Assembly (NCBI GenBank): GCA_902527415.1
Contig: CABZPD010000001.1
Coordinates: 35,528 to 99,527, forward strand
DNA length: 64,000 nucleotides
Reading direction: 5' to 3'
Origin: an uncultured Pelagibacteraceae bacterium
Lineage (GTDB): Bacteria > Pseudomonadota > Alphaproteobacteria > Pelagibacterales > Pelagibacteraceae
Under the pieces are notes generated by a model. It had not been told where the DNA came from, searched no databases, and worked only from the letters and a program-made list of their open reading frames with translations. Of the stretch, positions 52,694 through 63,027 are shown piece after piece. Position numbers and translations under genes: made by a program. Numbering within the stretch: the first letter of the stretch is position 1; every line of letters starts with the position of its first letter.

Positions 52694-54025
52694 TTACTTG
52701 CCAATACAAAAATCGTTGAAAATACTACCTAATATCTCCTCTACATCAACTTTCCCAACAATCATGCCTAAATGTCTAGTAGCTAATCTTAAATCTTCTG
52801 CAGCTTTATCAAAATCTTCGATTTCTTTTTTTTGATTAAAGTTATTTAGATGATTCAAACACTGTTGCAAATGTTGCCTGTGTCTTTCTCTTGTAATTAA
52901 AATATCATCATTTGTAAGAAATTTATTTTTTAAATTATTTTTTATTTTTAATATTAATTCTTCAATGTTTTTATTTTCTTTAATCGAAATTAAAACATGA
53001 TTTGTTTTTTTTATTTCTGGATCAATATCTTTTTCTAAAAGATCAGATTTATTTATAACTAAAATTGCATTCTCATCTAATAAACCCTTCAAAACACCAG
53101 TAAAATCAAGGCTTTTTGCATCAACTACAACAAGCTTTAAATCTGCTTCTTCAGCTCTATTTAGAGATAATTTAATTCCTTTTTTTTCTATCTCATCTTG
53201 AGAATCTCTTATTCCGGCAGTATCAGAGATTATAACTGGATAACCGTCTATATTTAAATGGGTTTCAATCACGTCTCTAGTTGTGCCTGCAATTTCAGAA
53301 ACGATTGCGACATCTCGATTAGATAAATGATTCATCAAGCTAGATTTGCCAGCATTAGTTGGTCCTAGGATAGCAATTTTAAAACCTTCTCTAATTCTTT
53401 CTCCAACTTTTTGGTCGTTTAATATTTTTTTAATTTTATTTATTACTTCATCTGAATTGTTTTTGATTTCATCTAAAATATTATTAGGCAGATCTTCCTC
53501 TGGAAAATCAATTTTTGCCTCAACATGTGATAAAATTTTTAAAAGTTTTTCTCTAAGAAAATTAAATTGATCAGATGATTTTCCATTCATGATTTTTATT
53601 GCTTGTTGTCTTTGAATTTCTGTTTCTGAAGAAATCAAATCAGCAATACTTTCTGCTTTAAGTAAATTTATTTTTCCATTTTGAAATGCTAGTTTTGTAA
53701 ATTCACCTGGCTCAGCTAATCTACAATTTTCTATATCTGAGAGAGAGGAGTGCAGGGCATCCACAACGGCTTTGCTGCCATGAACTTGAATTTCAGCCAT
53801 ATCTTCGCCTGTGTAGCTCTCAGGGCCAGGAAACCAAAGGATTAGTCCCTCATCAATCAGCTCAGAAGTGTTGATTTTATTGATTTTTCTTAATGTTGCT
53901 ACTCTGGGCTTTGGTAGCTCCTTACCAGTTAAAAGCTTAATTACTTTTGAGGTTTCTTCTCCTGAGAGTCTTATAATGGCTACACCTGATATACCAGGAC
54001 CACTCGATAAAGCATAAATTGTCAT
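52694..54025 (-). CDS. mnmE: tRNA modification GTPase MnmE
   Basis: SGPGISGVAIIRLSG, GPTNAGKSSLMNHLSN, DTAGIRDSQDEIEKKGI, C-terminal FCIGK. Confidence 0.97.
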   Translation of the reverse strand: MTIYALSSGPGISGVAIIRLSGEETSKVIKLLTGKELPKPRVATLRKINKINTSELIDEGLILWFPGPESYTGEDMAEIQVHGSKAVVDALHSSLSDIENCRLAEPGEFTKLAFQNGKINLLKAESIADLISSETEIQRQQAIKIMNGKSSDQFNFLREKLLKILSHVEAKIDFPEEDLPNNILDEIKNNSDEVINKIKKILNDQKVGERIREGFKIAILGPTNAGKSSLMNHLSNRDVAIVSEIAGTTRDVIETHLNIDGYPVIISDTAGIRDSQDEIEKKGIKLSLNRAEEADLKLVVVDAKSLDFTGVLKGLLDENAILVINKSDLLEKDIDPEIKKTNHVLISIKENKNIEELILKIKNNLKNKFLTNDDILITRERHRQHLQQCLNHLNNFNQKKEIEDFDKAAEDLRLATRHLGMIVGKVDVEEILGSIFNDFCIGK

Positions 54026-54084
54026 TCGAAGATTATATCTTCAATTTTATGTAACTGTAAAACTTAAAATTATAATGTAAAAAT

Positions 54085-55353
54085 TTAAGAAGGCTTGTTC
54101 ATTGAGTTAAAAAACTCAGCATTATTTTTAGTGTCTTTTAATTTGGAGTTTATAAATTCAATAGCATCCATAGTTCCCATCGGAGCAATTATTCTTCTTA
54201 ACACGTTCATTTTTTGCAAATCATTTTTATCAAATAACAGCTCTTCTCTTCTTGTTCCTGATTTTGTTATATCAATTGCTGGGTATATTCTTTTATCTGC
54301 AATTTTTCTATCTAGTATTGTTTCACTATTACCTGTTCCTTTAAATTCCTCAAAAATTACTTCATCCATTCTGCTTCCTGTATCAATTAAAGCTGTAGAA
54401 ATAATTGTTAATGAACCACCTTCTTCAATATTTCTTGCTGCACCAAAAAATCTTTTAGGCCTCTGAAGTGCATTTGCATCAACACCCCCTGTTAAAACTT
54501 TACCAGAACTTGGTATCACAGCGTTATAAGCTCTTCCTAATCGTGTTATAGAATCTAACAAAATAATAACATCTTTTTTATGTTCAGTTAATCTTTTGGC
54601 TTTTTCAATAACCATTTCAGCTACTGCTACGTGCCTTTGAGCTGGTTCGTCGAAAGTAGAGCTAATTACTTCACCTTTTACAGTTCTTTGCATGTCTGTT
54701 ACTTCTTCTGGACGTTCGTCAATTAATAACACCATAAGATAGCATTCTGGATAATTCTTAGCTATTGAGTTTGCAATGCTTTGCAAAATCATTGTTTTTC
54801 CAGCTTTGGGTGGAGAAATAATTATAGATCTTTGTCCTTTGCCGATTGGGCTAACTAGATCAATAAGTCTAGGGGTTAGATCTTGTTTTTTTTCAACTTT
54901 AGTGGTCTCAACTTCCATCACCAATTGTTTATCTGGATATAGTGGTGTTAAGTTATCAAATGCAATTTTGTGTCTTGCTTTTTCTGGTTCCTCAAAATTT
55001 ATTTTGCTAACCTGTAATAATGCAAAATATCTTTCGCCTTCTTTAGGGGCCCTTACTGGTCCTTCAACTGTATCTCCCGTTCTTAAACCAAATTTTCTAA
55101 TTTGACTTGGGCTCACATAAATATCATCTGGTCCTGGTAAATAATTTGATTCCATTGCTCTAAGAAAACCAAAACCGTCTTGTAGTAATTGTAAAACACC
55201 TACACCAGTAATTTCTTCTTTTTCAGCAACTTTCTTAAGAATGGCAAAAAGTATTTCTTGCTTTCTTAGTGTACTTGCATTTTCTATACCGAGCTCTTCT
55301 GCTTGTGTAATAAGCTGTTCAGATGATTTGAGTTTTAGTTCTTGAATATTCAT
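54085..55353 (-). CDS. rho: Transcription termination factor Rho
   Basis: [71 protein letters not shown]. Confidence 0.98.
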   Translation of the reverse strand: MNIQELKLKSSEQLITQAEELGIENASTLRKQEILFAILKKVAEKEEITGVGVLQLLQDGFGFLRAMESNYLPGPDDIYVSPSQIRKFGLRTGDTVEGPVRAPKEGERYFALLQVSKINFEEPEKARHKIAFDNLTPLYPDKQLVMEVETTKVEKKQDLTPRLIDLVSPIGKGQRSIIISPPKAGKTMILQSIANSIAKNYPECYLMVLLIDERPEEVTDMQRTVKGEVISSTFDEPAQRHVAVAEMVIEKAKRLTEHKKDVIILLDSITRLGRAYNAVIPSSGKVLTGGVDANALQRPKRFFGAARNIEEGGSLTIISTALIDTGSRMDEVIFEEFKGTGNSETILDRKIADKRIYPAIDITKSGTRREELLFDKNDLQKMNVLRRIIAPMGTMDAIEFINSKLKDTKNNAEFFNSMNKPS

Positions 55354-55413
55354 GATTAATTTTTTGATAAGGACTTATCAGATAGATGTAATATATATGT
55401 TGATGATGTTATT

Positions 55414-55854
55414 TCAACCCCAGATTGGCTTAAAAATAGCTAAAAATACAACAATTATTAAGATAACCGTTGGTATTTCATTAATAATTCTAAAAAATTT
55501 TGCAGATCGTGTATTTGTAGAATTTTTTAAAGCAGCAAGACACTTGCCTAAAAAATCATTATACGCGGATAATAAGATTACTAAAACGATCTTAATTTGA
55601 AACCACAATTGAGAAAAAATGTCTATTCCATTAAGATAAATTAACACTAGTCCAAAAACCCAAGTAAAAATCATTGCAGGTCGCATAATGTAAAAAAATA
55701 ATCTTTTTTCCATAACTTCAAATATATCAGTTGCTTCTTTTTTCTCCTTATTTTCAACATGGTAAACAAAAATTCTAGGAAGATATAAGAGACCAGCCAT
55801 CCAAGAAACAACAGCAATTAAATGTAAAGATTTAAATAATAAATACGAATTCAT
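55414..55854 (-). CDS. hemJ: Protoporphyrinogen oxidase HemJ
   Basis: LKSLHLIAVVSWMAGLLYLPRIFVYHVEN; followed by hemH, hemE. Confidence 0.92.
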   Translation of the reverse strand: MNSYLLFKSLHLIAVVSWMAGLLYLPRIFVYHVENKEKKEATDIFEVMEKRLFFYIMRPAMIFTWVFGLVLIYLNGIDIFSQLWFQIKIVLVILLSAYNDFLGKCLAALKNSTNTRSAKFFRIINEIPTVILIIVVFLAIFKPIWG

Positions 55855-55857
55855 GTG

Positions 55858-56853
55858 TCAGATATTTCTTTCGATTAAGGATTTTAGTAAAGTTATATGA
55901 TCACTATTATCATTTAGACAGGGGACCATATCAAAATTTTCTCCTCCTGAATTTAAAAAACTTTCTTTACCTTGAATTTGTATTTCCTCTAAAGTCTCTA
56001 CACAATCAGAAGCAAACCCTGGGCAGATTGTAAGGACATTTTTAACTCCCTCTTTAGGCAAATTTTCTAAAGTCTTATCAGTATAAGGTTGAAGCCATTC
56101 TTGTGGACCAAATCTAGACTGAAATGTAGTTTTAATCTCAATTGAAGTAAATTTTTCTGAAATAAGTCTTGTCGTTTTATGACAATAACAATGGTAAGGA
56201 TCGCCCTTATCAAAATATTTCTTTGGTATCCCATGATATGAGGCCACAATTAAGTCTGGTTTCCAATTAATTTCTTTTATTTTCTTATTAATCGAATTAA
56301 CGAGAGCATCAATGTAAAGTCGATCTGATTCGTAATGAGAAATTATTTTTAAAGAAGGTTGCCACCTCATTTTCATCAAAGTTCTGTATACTTCATCACA
56401 AACGGTCGCCGTTGTAGCTGCTGCATATTGAGGGTACAAAGGAAGTATCAATAAATTTTCACAGCCCATTTTATGCAATTTATGAATCTTACTTTTAATA
56501 CTCGGATTTCCATATCTCATAGCAAAATCTACAACGATATTTTCTTTTGATATTAAATTTGAAATTTTCTCACTTTGCTTTTTTGTGTAATAAAGAAGTG
56601 GAGAAATATTTTCATCTTTCATCCAGATTTCTTTGTAAGCTTTAGCAGTTTTAGAAGGTCTAAAATTAAGAATAAATAAATTCAAAATTATTTGCCAAAT
56701 TAGTGGATTTACCTCAATAACTCTTCTATCAGAAAGGAATTCTCTTAAATATTTTCTTATATCTAACCAGTTCGTAGAATCTGGAGTGCCTAGGTTAATT
56801 ATAAGTACACCTGTTTTGCCATATTTTATAGGTGGGTGGTTTTTGTCAATCAT
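55858..56853 (-). CDS. hemH: Ferrochelatase
   Basis: GVLIINLGTPDS, ASYHGIPKKYFDKGDPYHCYCHKTTRL, CPGFASDCVETLEEI. Confidence 0.96.
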   Translation of the reverse strand: MIDKNHPPIKYGKTGVLIINLGTPDSTNWLDIRKYLREFLSDRRVIEVNPLIWQIILNLFILNFRPSKTAKAYKEIWMKDENISPLLYYTKKQSEKISNLISKENIVVDFAMRYGNPSIKSKIHKLHKMGCENLLILPLYPQYAAATTATVCDEVYRTLMKMRWQPSLKIISHYESDRLYIDALVNSINKKIKEINWKPDLIVASYHGIPKKYFDKGDPYHCYCHKTTRLISEKFTSIEIKTTFQSRFGPQEWLQPYTDKTLENLPKEGVKNVLTICPGFASDCVETLEEIQIQGKESFLNSGGENFDMVPCLNDNSDHITLLKSLIERNI

Positions 56854-57854
56854 TTAAAATCTTTTACAATTTTAATTAAGTTTTCAACCATCTCTGGATT
56901 TGTTTCGGGCAGAATACCATGGCCGAGATTAAATATATATGGATGATCTCGAAAAATTTCCAAATATTTAGAGGCTTCTTTTTTTAATGTTGCTTTATCT
57001 GTTAATAGAATTTTGGGGTCTAAACCGCCCTGAATAGGTATTTTTATATCCTTAAGTATATTTTTTGGATTAACATTATAATCAATACTAATTGCATCGG
57101 GCTTCACAATATCACAAAATTCTTTATAATTTTTTATTTCTCTGGGAAAACATATCACTGGTACATTTAAAGATTTTACATAATTAACTAAATTTAAAGT
57201 TGGAGCATAAACATAATTTGGTAAATCTTTTTCATCTAATAAGCCTGCCCAACTATCAAAGATTTGAATAACATTTGCGCCATTATCAACTTGATTTTTA
57301 ATATGAACCTTTAAAAATTTTTCAATAATTAATAAAATTCTGTTTATTAAAAATTCATCTTTAAAAAAATCTTTTTTTAAATTTTTTTTAGGAGACTGCT
57401 GGTTGATCATATAAACTAATAGTGTCCATGGAGCACCAACAAATCCAATAGTGTTTTTATTTTTTAAACTAGAGTCTGAACTTATTTTTTTTATTGCTTT
57501 GTACACACGATGTATTTTTTCTACAAAGTCGACTTCATCAATCTTAGCAATTTCATTTAGATTCAGTTCCCCTAATTTAGGTCCAAAATTTTTTTCAAAT
57601 TCTACTTTTTGTCCCAATCCATAGGGAAGCATTAAAATATCTGAAAATATTATTGCAGCATCCAAATCAAATCTTTTTAATGGTTGTAAAGTTATTTCTG
57701 AAGATAAGTCATCATTTAAACATAAGTTAATAAAATTAGGGTTTTCTTTTCTTATTTCTCTAAATTCTGGCAGATATCTACCGGCTTGTCTCATAATCCA
57801 TATCGGATTTAATGAAGTGTCCTTGTTAATTATTACTTTGTTTAAAGGTTTCAT
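56850..57854 (-). CDS. hemE: Uroporphyrinogen decarboxylase
   Basis: PIWIMRQAGRYLPEFR, GFVGAPWTLLVYM, FNLGHGILPETNPE. Confidence 0.96.
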   Translation of the reverse strand: MKPLNKVIINKDTSLNPIWIMRQAGRYLPEFREIRKENPNFINLCLNDDLSSEITLQPLKRFDLDAAIIFSDILMLPYGLGQKVEFEKNFGPKLGELNLNEIAKIDEVDFVEKIHRVYKAIKKISSDSSLKNKNTIGFVGAPWTLLVYMINQQSPKKNLKKDFFKDEFLINRILLIIEKFLKVHIKNQVDNGANVIQIFDSWAGLLDEKDLPNYVYAPTLNLVNYVKSLNVPVICFPREIKNYKEFCDIVKPDAISIDYNVNPKNILKDIKIPIQGGLDPKILLTDKATLKKEASKYLEIFRDHPYIFNLGHGILPETNPEMVENLIKIVKDFK

Positions 57855-58121
57855 AAATAAGTATTATTATTTATTGTAGTTGTAATATATCTTGTGAATA
57901 AAGGTGATTAATTTTTATAAACATTATATTCACAATTTACCAACATGTTATGTGAATAAAATTGTTTAAAATGAAGCTTTTTTTACCATATTAATTTTTG
58001 TGGATTGTTTTACCCTATTTAATATTAATGTTAATAAATAGCAGTTTTTACAAGGTTAATTTAAAAAATTTTAAATTGTGTAGTTTAATTAAAATATTAC
58101 AAATTTATTAACAATTTATTC
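57855..58121. other. Putative chromosomal replication origin (oriC)
   Basis: Longest AT-rich intergenic of the window, between hemE and ppsR with outward gene orientation; DnaA boxes TTATTCACA at 57893-57901(-) and 57951-57959(-), ATATTCACA at 57926-57934(+), weak CAATCCACA at 57999-58007(-); AT-rich unwinding-like tract about 58040-58121; parABS nearby. Confidence 0.85.
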
Positions 58122-58949
58122 ATGAGTAATACATATCAAATATATTTAATCTCTGACTCAACGGGTGAAACCTTAGATAGAATATTTTTAGCTCTGAAGG
58201 CTCAATTTTTAAATATAGAATATAAGGTTCATTCTTACTCTTTTACAAGGACAGAAAACCAAATTTTAAAAATTTTAGAAGATGCAGAAAAAAATTCAAA
58301 TGCAATAATTTTATATACTATTGTAGATAACAACTTAGCCAAATATTTAGCAAATGTAAGTGATGATAAAAAAATTCCATGTTTTGGTGTTCTTGGTAAC
58401 TTAATTTTAAATTTTTCAAAAATTCTCAATCAAAAAGCAACTCATGAACCAAGCGGCCAACATATATTGAACGAAGAGTACTACGACAGAATCGAAGCAA
58501 TTCAATTTACAATGAACCATGATGATGGAAATTTAATAAACGAAGTACAAAAATCAGACATTATCCTTGTAGGAGTAAGCAGAACAAGCAAAACACCCAC
58601 ATCTATTTACTTAGCCAACAAAGGCTTTAAAACTTCTAATATCCCTTTGGTAAATGAAAATTCATTACCGGAGGCACTTAAAAAAAATCCAAAAATGACT
58701 TGTGTTGTTGGATTGAGTACAGAGCCAGAAAGGTTGGTTGATTTAAGAAAAAATAGAATGAGTTCCTTAAAAGAAACAGAAAACATTCAATACACAGATT
58801 TAGAAAATATAAAAAAAGAGGTTTTGGAGGCGAAAAAAACATTTCAAAAATATAAATGGCCACTCATAGATGTAACCAGAAAGTCTGTTGAAGAAACAGC
58901 TGCTTCTATAATTAAAATTCACGAAATATATTTAAATAATGCTAAATAA
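58122..58949 (+). CDS. ppsR: Pyruvate,phosphate dikinase/PEP synthase regulatory protein (kinase-pyrophosphorylase, DUF299)
   Basis: YLISDSTGETLDRIFLALKAQF, GVSRTSKTPTSIYLANKG, YTDLENIKKEVLEAKKTFQKYKWPLIDVTRKSVEETAASI. Confidence 0.93.
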   Translation: MSNTYQIYLISDSTGETLDRIFLALKAQFLNIEYKVHSYSFTRTENQILKILEDAEKNSNAIILYTIVDNNLAKYLANVSDDKKIPCFGVLGNLILNFSKILNQKATHEPSGQHILNEEYYDRIEAIQFTMNHDDGNLINEVQKSDIILVGVSRTSKTPTSIYLANKGFKTSNIPLVNENSLPEALKKNPKMTCVVGLSTEPERLVDLRKNRMSSLKETENIQYTDLENIKKEVLEAKKTFQKYKWPLIDVTRKSVEETAASIIKIHEIYLNNAK

Positions 58950-59523
58950 AATTATTCTTGCTTCAAAAAGTAAGGTTAGAAAAGAAATTTTAGATAAAAA
59001 TAATATCGAAAGTTATGTTATACCATCAAATGTAGATGAGGATATAGTTAAAGAGAGTTTGATTAAAGAAAAAGCGACACCAGAAATCATCTCAAAAAAT
59101 TTGGCAGAGTTAAAAGCAAACAAGGTCAGTATGAAAAAAACTGATGAAATTGTTTTAGGAGCAGACAGCGTGATAGACCTGAACGGTGAATTAATATCGA
59201 AGCCAGAAACTAGAGAAGAGGCAATGAAAATATTAAAGAAACTCAATGGTAAGTCACATTTTTTAATTAGTTCAGTCTGTGTATCAAAAAATGGATCAAT
59301 GATTTGGAATCATACCGATAAAGCTAAACTTTCAATGAAAAATTTATCTGATGTGGAGTTAAAAAATTACTTATCAAAAATACCTGACGAAACGCTTTAT
59401 GCATACAATGTTTACCAAATAGAGGGTATAGGCAGAAATTTGTTTACAAGCATAGAGGGAGATGAAGATACAATCATGGGTCTACCTGTTAAAAAAATTA
59501 AGGAATACATAAATTCATTGTAA
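58939..59523 (+). CDS. maf: Maf-like nucleotide pyrophosphatase
   Basis: IILASKSKVRKEIL, ADSVIDLNGELISKPETREEAMKILKKLNGKSH. Confidence 0.92.
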   Translation: MLNKIILASKSKVRKEILDKNNIESYVIPSNVDEDIVKESLIKEKATPEIISKNLAELKANKVSMKKTDEIVLGADSVIDLNGELISKPETREEAMKILKKLNGKSHFLISSVCVSKNGSMIWNHTDKAKLSMKNLSDVELKNYLSKIPDETLYAYNVYQIEGIGRNLFTSIEGDEDTIMGLPVKKIKEYINSL

Positions 59524-60317
59524 TGAAAAAATATTTTGTAATTGGCAACCCCATTAATCATTCTTTATCACCTAAACTCCATAATTATTGGCTTAAAGAA
59601 AACAATATTGACGCTATTTATGATAAAAAAAAAATTGATGCGAAAGATTTACAAACTATAATTTCAGAGGTCAAAGAAAAAAAAATAGAAGGTATAAATG
59701 TTACAGTTCCATTTAAAAAAGCAGTAATTCCTTTTTTAGACAAATTAAGCCCAGAGGCAGAACAAACACAATCAGTAAATACTATAATTTTAACCAATAA
59801 TATTTTGGTAGGACACAATACAGATATATCTGGTTTTACAAGGGCAATTAAAGATTTAAATTTTAATATTGAAGGTAAAAAAATTTTCATTTTAGGTGCT
59901 GGAGGAGTTGTTCCCTCTATAATTTTTGCTTTAAACAAAATGAATGTTTCAGAAATAATTATTTCCAACAGGACCAGACAAAAAGCAGACGATTTAAAAT
60001 CTCAATTTAAAATTATAAATGTTATAGATTGGGGCAATATACCAAAGTTTGATATGATAATTAACGCTACAAGCCTTGGTCTAAACAATGAAACTTTAAA
60101 CTTTAATTTTTCTGAAGTTGGGGATAATAAATTATTTTATGATGTAATTTATAATCCAAGTGAAACTAATTTTTTAAAAGAAGGAAAAAAACTTGGTAAT
60201 CAATCAGAAAATGGAAAATTAATGTTCATGTATCAAGCTTCAGTGTCATTTAAATTGTGGCACGGAGTAGAGCCTAAAATAAATATTAACACACTTAAAC
60301 TTTTAGAAAATGATTAG
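59523..60317 (+). CDS. aroE: Shikimate dehydrogenase
   Basis: VIGNPINHSLSPKLHN, NVTVPFKKA, LGAGGVVPSIIFAL, NATSLGL. Confidence 0.95.
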   Translation: MKKYFVIGNPINHSLSPKLHNYWLKENNIDAIYDKKKIDAKDLQTIISEVKEKKIEGINVTVPFKKAVIPFLDKLSPEAEQTQSVNTIILTNNILVGHNTDISGFTRAIKDLNFNIEGKKIFILGAGGVVPSIIFALNKMNVSEIIISNRTRQKADDLKSQFKIINVIDWGNIPKFDMIINATSLGLNNETLNFNFSEVGDNKLFYDVIYNPSETNFLKEGKKLGNQSENGKLMFMYQASVSFKLWHGVEPKININTLKLLEND

Positions 60318-60882
60318 AATTGGTATTTTAGGCGATATTGGCTCAGGCAAGAGTTATGTTGCGAATAATTTAGGCTACACCGTGTTTGATGCAGATTCTG
60401 AAGTGTCAAAACTTTATAAAAAAAATAAAAAAACATTTTTAAAATTAAAAAAAATATTACCCAAAAACATAAAATCATTTCCTATAGAAAAAAAGGAAAT
60501 TACCGAAGCGATATTACAAAAAAAGAGTAATTTAAAAAAAATAATAAAGATAGTTCACGCTGAGGTAAGAAAAAAAATGAATTTTTTCTTAAAAAAAAAT
60601 AAAAATAAAAAATTTGTAGTACTAGATGTTCCTTTACTGTTAGAGAATAAGCTTAATAAAAAGGGAGATATATTAATATTTATAGACTCTAAAAAATCAG
60701 ATATCTCAAAAAATTTAAAAAAAAGAAAAAATTTTAATAAAAAGCTATTTAATAAATTTCAAAAAATTCAATTTTCATCAAAATATAAAATTAAAAAATC
60801 TAATTATATAATTAAGAATGATTTTACCAAAAAAACAATTAATATTAATATCAAAAATGTTTTAAAAAAGATAAACCAATGA
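60310..60882 (+). CDS. coaE: Dephospho-CoA kinase
   Basis: IGILGDIGSGKSYVA, DADSEVSKLY, VLDVPLLLENKL. Confidence 0.9.
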   Translation: MIRIGILGDIGSGKSYVANNLGYTVFDADSEVSKLYKKNKKTFLKLKKILPKNIKSFPIEKKEITEAILQKKSNLKKIIKIVHAEVRKKMNFFLKKNKNKKFVVLDVPLLLENKLNKKGDILIFIDSKKSDISKNLKKRKNFNKKLFNKFQKIQFSSKYKIKKSNYIIKNDFTKKTININIKNVLKKINQ

Positions 60883-61541
60883 AAGAAGTAGTTTTAGATA
60901 CTGAGACCACAGGTATATCTATAAAAGATGGTCATAGAATAGTTGAAATAGGATGTATAGAGCTTGAAAATTTAATACCGACCAAAAATAAATTTCACTG
61001 TTATTTAAATCCAAAAAGAAAAGTTTCAGAAAAAGCATTTGAGATCCACGGATATAGTGATGATTTTCTGTCTCAACAAAAAGAATTTAAAGAAATAGTT
61101 GATGATTTTATTAAATTTATAGAAGGAAAAAAATTAATTATACATAATGCAGAATTTGATCTTGGACACTTAAACAATGAACTTTTTCTTTTAGGAAAAA
61201 ATAAAATAAAAAATGAAATTGTTGATACTTTAATATTGGCTAGAGATAAGTTTCCCGGTTCTTCTGTTAATTTAGATTCTCTTTGTAAAAGGTTTAGAAT
61301 AGATAATTCTAGGAGAAAACAACATACCGCTTTAATTGATTGTGATTTGTTGGCTAAAGTATATATCAATTTAATTGATCAAAAAGAACCTAGTTTAAAT
61401 TTTAGAGATGAAAATTTTGAGAATATCAAAGGAAATAGTAAAAATATTCCTTATTTCCAAAAAATTTTAAAACCTACAGAATTAGAAAAAAAAAATCACG
61501 ATCAATATTTAAAGGATCATCTTAAAAAAAATTTTTACTAA
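60879..61541 (+). CDS. dnaQ: DNA polymerase III epsilon subunit
   Basis: EVVLDTETTGISIKDGHRIVEIGCIEL, HNAEFDLGHLN, RRKQHTALIDCDLLAKVY. Confidence 0.94.
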   Translation: MKEVVLDTETTGISIKDGHRIVEIGCIELENLIPTKNKFHCYLNPKRKVSEKAFEIHGYSDDFLSQQKEFKEIVDDFIKFIEGKKLIIHNAEFDLGHLNNELFLLGKNKIKNEIVDTLILARDKFPGSSVNLDSLCKRFRIDNSRRKQHTALIDCDLLAKVYINLIDQKEPSLNFRDENFENIKGNSKNIPYFQKILKPTELEKKNHDQYLKDHLKKNFY

Positions 61542-61969
61542 TTAATTTTTTGTTTATAAAGAGCATCAAAGTCGACTTTTTTTTCAAAGCTAATTCCGGG
61601 ATATCCAGAATTATGCAAAAGGTCTAAAAGAGACTTTTCTATATCTGGATATATTTTATTTTGAACGTCGCAAAGAATTATTTTTTCTAATTCATCTTTA
61701 TTTGTTATTGTATCATCTACTTTTATTATTGTTGAGTATACAAATTCAAAGTAAGATTTTTTTTTACTATCTTTTTCAATATCTCCAAACTTAAAAGTTG
61801 TATTAACCTCAATCAATTTATTTTTTAAAGGGACCGATTTTATATCAATGCCAAGCTGATATTTTGAAATTCTATCTTTCACATAAAGATATGTTTCTAA
61901 ATCAGGTGTTTCGCTAGATAAATCTTTTATGAACTTGCCTAATATTTTAAATTTATCTGTCATTGTCAT
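61538..61969 (-). CDS. secB: SecB-like protein-export chaperone
   Basis: FKILGKFIKDLSSETPDLETYL...; YPGISFEKKVDFDALYKQK; canonical neighbourhood. Confidence 0.8.
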   Translation of the reverse strand: MTMTDKFKILGKFIKDLSSETPDLETYLYVKDRISKYQLGIDIKSVPLKNKLIEVNTTFKFGDIEKDSKKKSYFEFVYSTIIKVDDTITNKDELEKIILCDVQNKIYPDIEKSLLDLLHNSGYPGISFEKKVDFDALYKQKIN

Positions 61970-62372
61970 CTTCTATATCTTCAAATTCACCATCAATAAA
62001 ATTATTTTTTTCATTTCTCGGTTTAGTATTTTTTTTCAAGAAATTTTTGAAAATTAGTTTTCGACTTATGGGAAATATTAATAAAAAGCCCAATATATCT
62101 GTAATAAAACCCGGTATAATTAGAAGTAATGCAGCAAAAGCAATCGCTGCTCCTGAAATTACTTCATAATTAGGAAGTTCATTCCTGCTTAGTTGTAAAA
62201 AACCTGATTTAAGTATGTTTAAACCTTCATATTTTGCATAATAAATCCCAACTATTGCTGTAGCAAAAATCATAAAAATAGTTGTAATAGCACCTATTTG
62301 TGAGCCTATCTTTATTAAAAGATAGATTTCTAAAATTGGAATTAAAATTATTACTAATAAAATTGAGTTCAT
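61953..62372 (-). CDS. fxsA: FxsA family membrane protein
   Basis: IPILEIYLLIKIGSQIGAITTIFMIFATAIVGIYYAKYEGL, LLIIPGFITDILGFLLIFP. Confidence 0.88.
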   Translation of the reverse strand: MNSILLVIILIPILEIYLLIKIGSQIGAITTIFMIFATAIVGIYYAKYEGLNILKSGFLQLSRNELPNYEVISGAAIAFAALLLIIPGFITDILGFLLIFPISRKLIFKNFLKKNTKPRNEKNNFIDGEFEDIEDDNDR

Positions 62373-62430
62373 TTGTCCTCAATCTAAATTGCTAGTTGAA
62401 ATTAATCAACAGAGTAATTACTATAAATAT

Positions 62431-63027
62431 ATGAATTACAGTTTTGAGTATATAGATATCATTTTGCTTGCAATGATTGCAGGATTTATATTTCTAAGAT
62501 TAAGAGGCATACTTGGAAAAAGAACAGGATTTGGGGGCAAAGCTCCTAGTCAGTTTAAGGAAGTTTTAAAAACAGTAAATAAAGATCAGATCAAAAAGGT
62601 TAATGAAAATTTTAATGATGAAGCTCAAAAGGAGTTTCTTAAAGGTGCCAAAATAGCATATGAAACGGTTATCACTGATTTTAGTGATAATGATAACAAA
62701 ATTACTTCAAGCAAATCATTATTAAGCAAAGAAATTTACAACCAATTTAATCAAGCATTGAAAGAAAGAAGTTCCAGAGGACATTATGCTGAAATTACAT
62801 TTATAGGAGTTAATTCTGCTGTTATAAAGGAGCATAAAAAAATTGGTAAAATTTTAAATGTTACTGTGGATTTTATAGCAGAGGTTATTACTTGCATTAA
62901 AGATAAAGATAAAAAAATTATCTCGGGTGATCCAGAAAAGACTAAAAAAATTTACGACACATGGGTTTTTACGAGAGACACAACATCCCTAAATCCTAAT
63001 TGGCTGCTCACTAGCATATTAACATAA
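62431..63027 (+). CDS. Tim44/TimA-like domain membrane-anchored protein
   Basis: N-terminal TM (YIDIILLAMIAGFIFLRLRGILGKRTG) and Tim44-like domain. Preferred ATG at 62431. Confidence 0.85.
   Translation: MNYSFEYIDIILLAMIAGFIFLRLRGILGKRTGFGGKAPSQFKEVLKTVNKDQIKKVNENFNDEAQKEFLKGAKIAYETVITDFSDNDNKITSSKSLLSKEIYNQFNQALKERSSRGHYAEITFIGVNSAVIKEHKKIGKILNVTVDFIAEVITCIKDKDKKIISGDPEKTKKIYDTWVFTRDTTSLNPNWLLTSILT

Noticed and set aside
54095-55105. Antisense ORFs in rho (54095-54466, 54776-55105)
   Set aside because: Same reasoning: opposite conserved rho, no recognisable domain.
55352-55600. 82-aa plus-strand ORF overlapping hemJ 3' half and rho start
   Set aside because: Mostly antisense to hemJ; hydrophobic residues mirror the TM gene on the other strand; no motif.
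58030-58121. CtrA boxes (TTAA-N7-TTAA) in oriC
   Set aside because: TTAA words are frequent in this AT-only tract, but none I measured had the exact N7 spacing.
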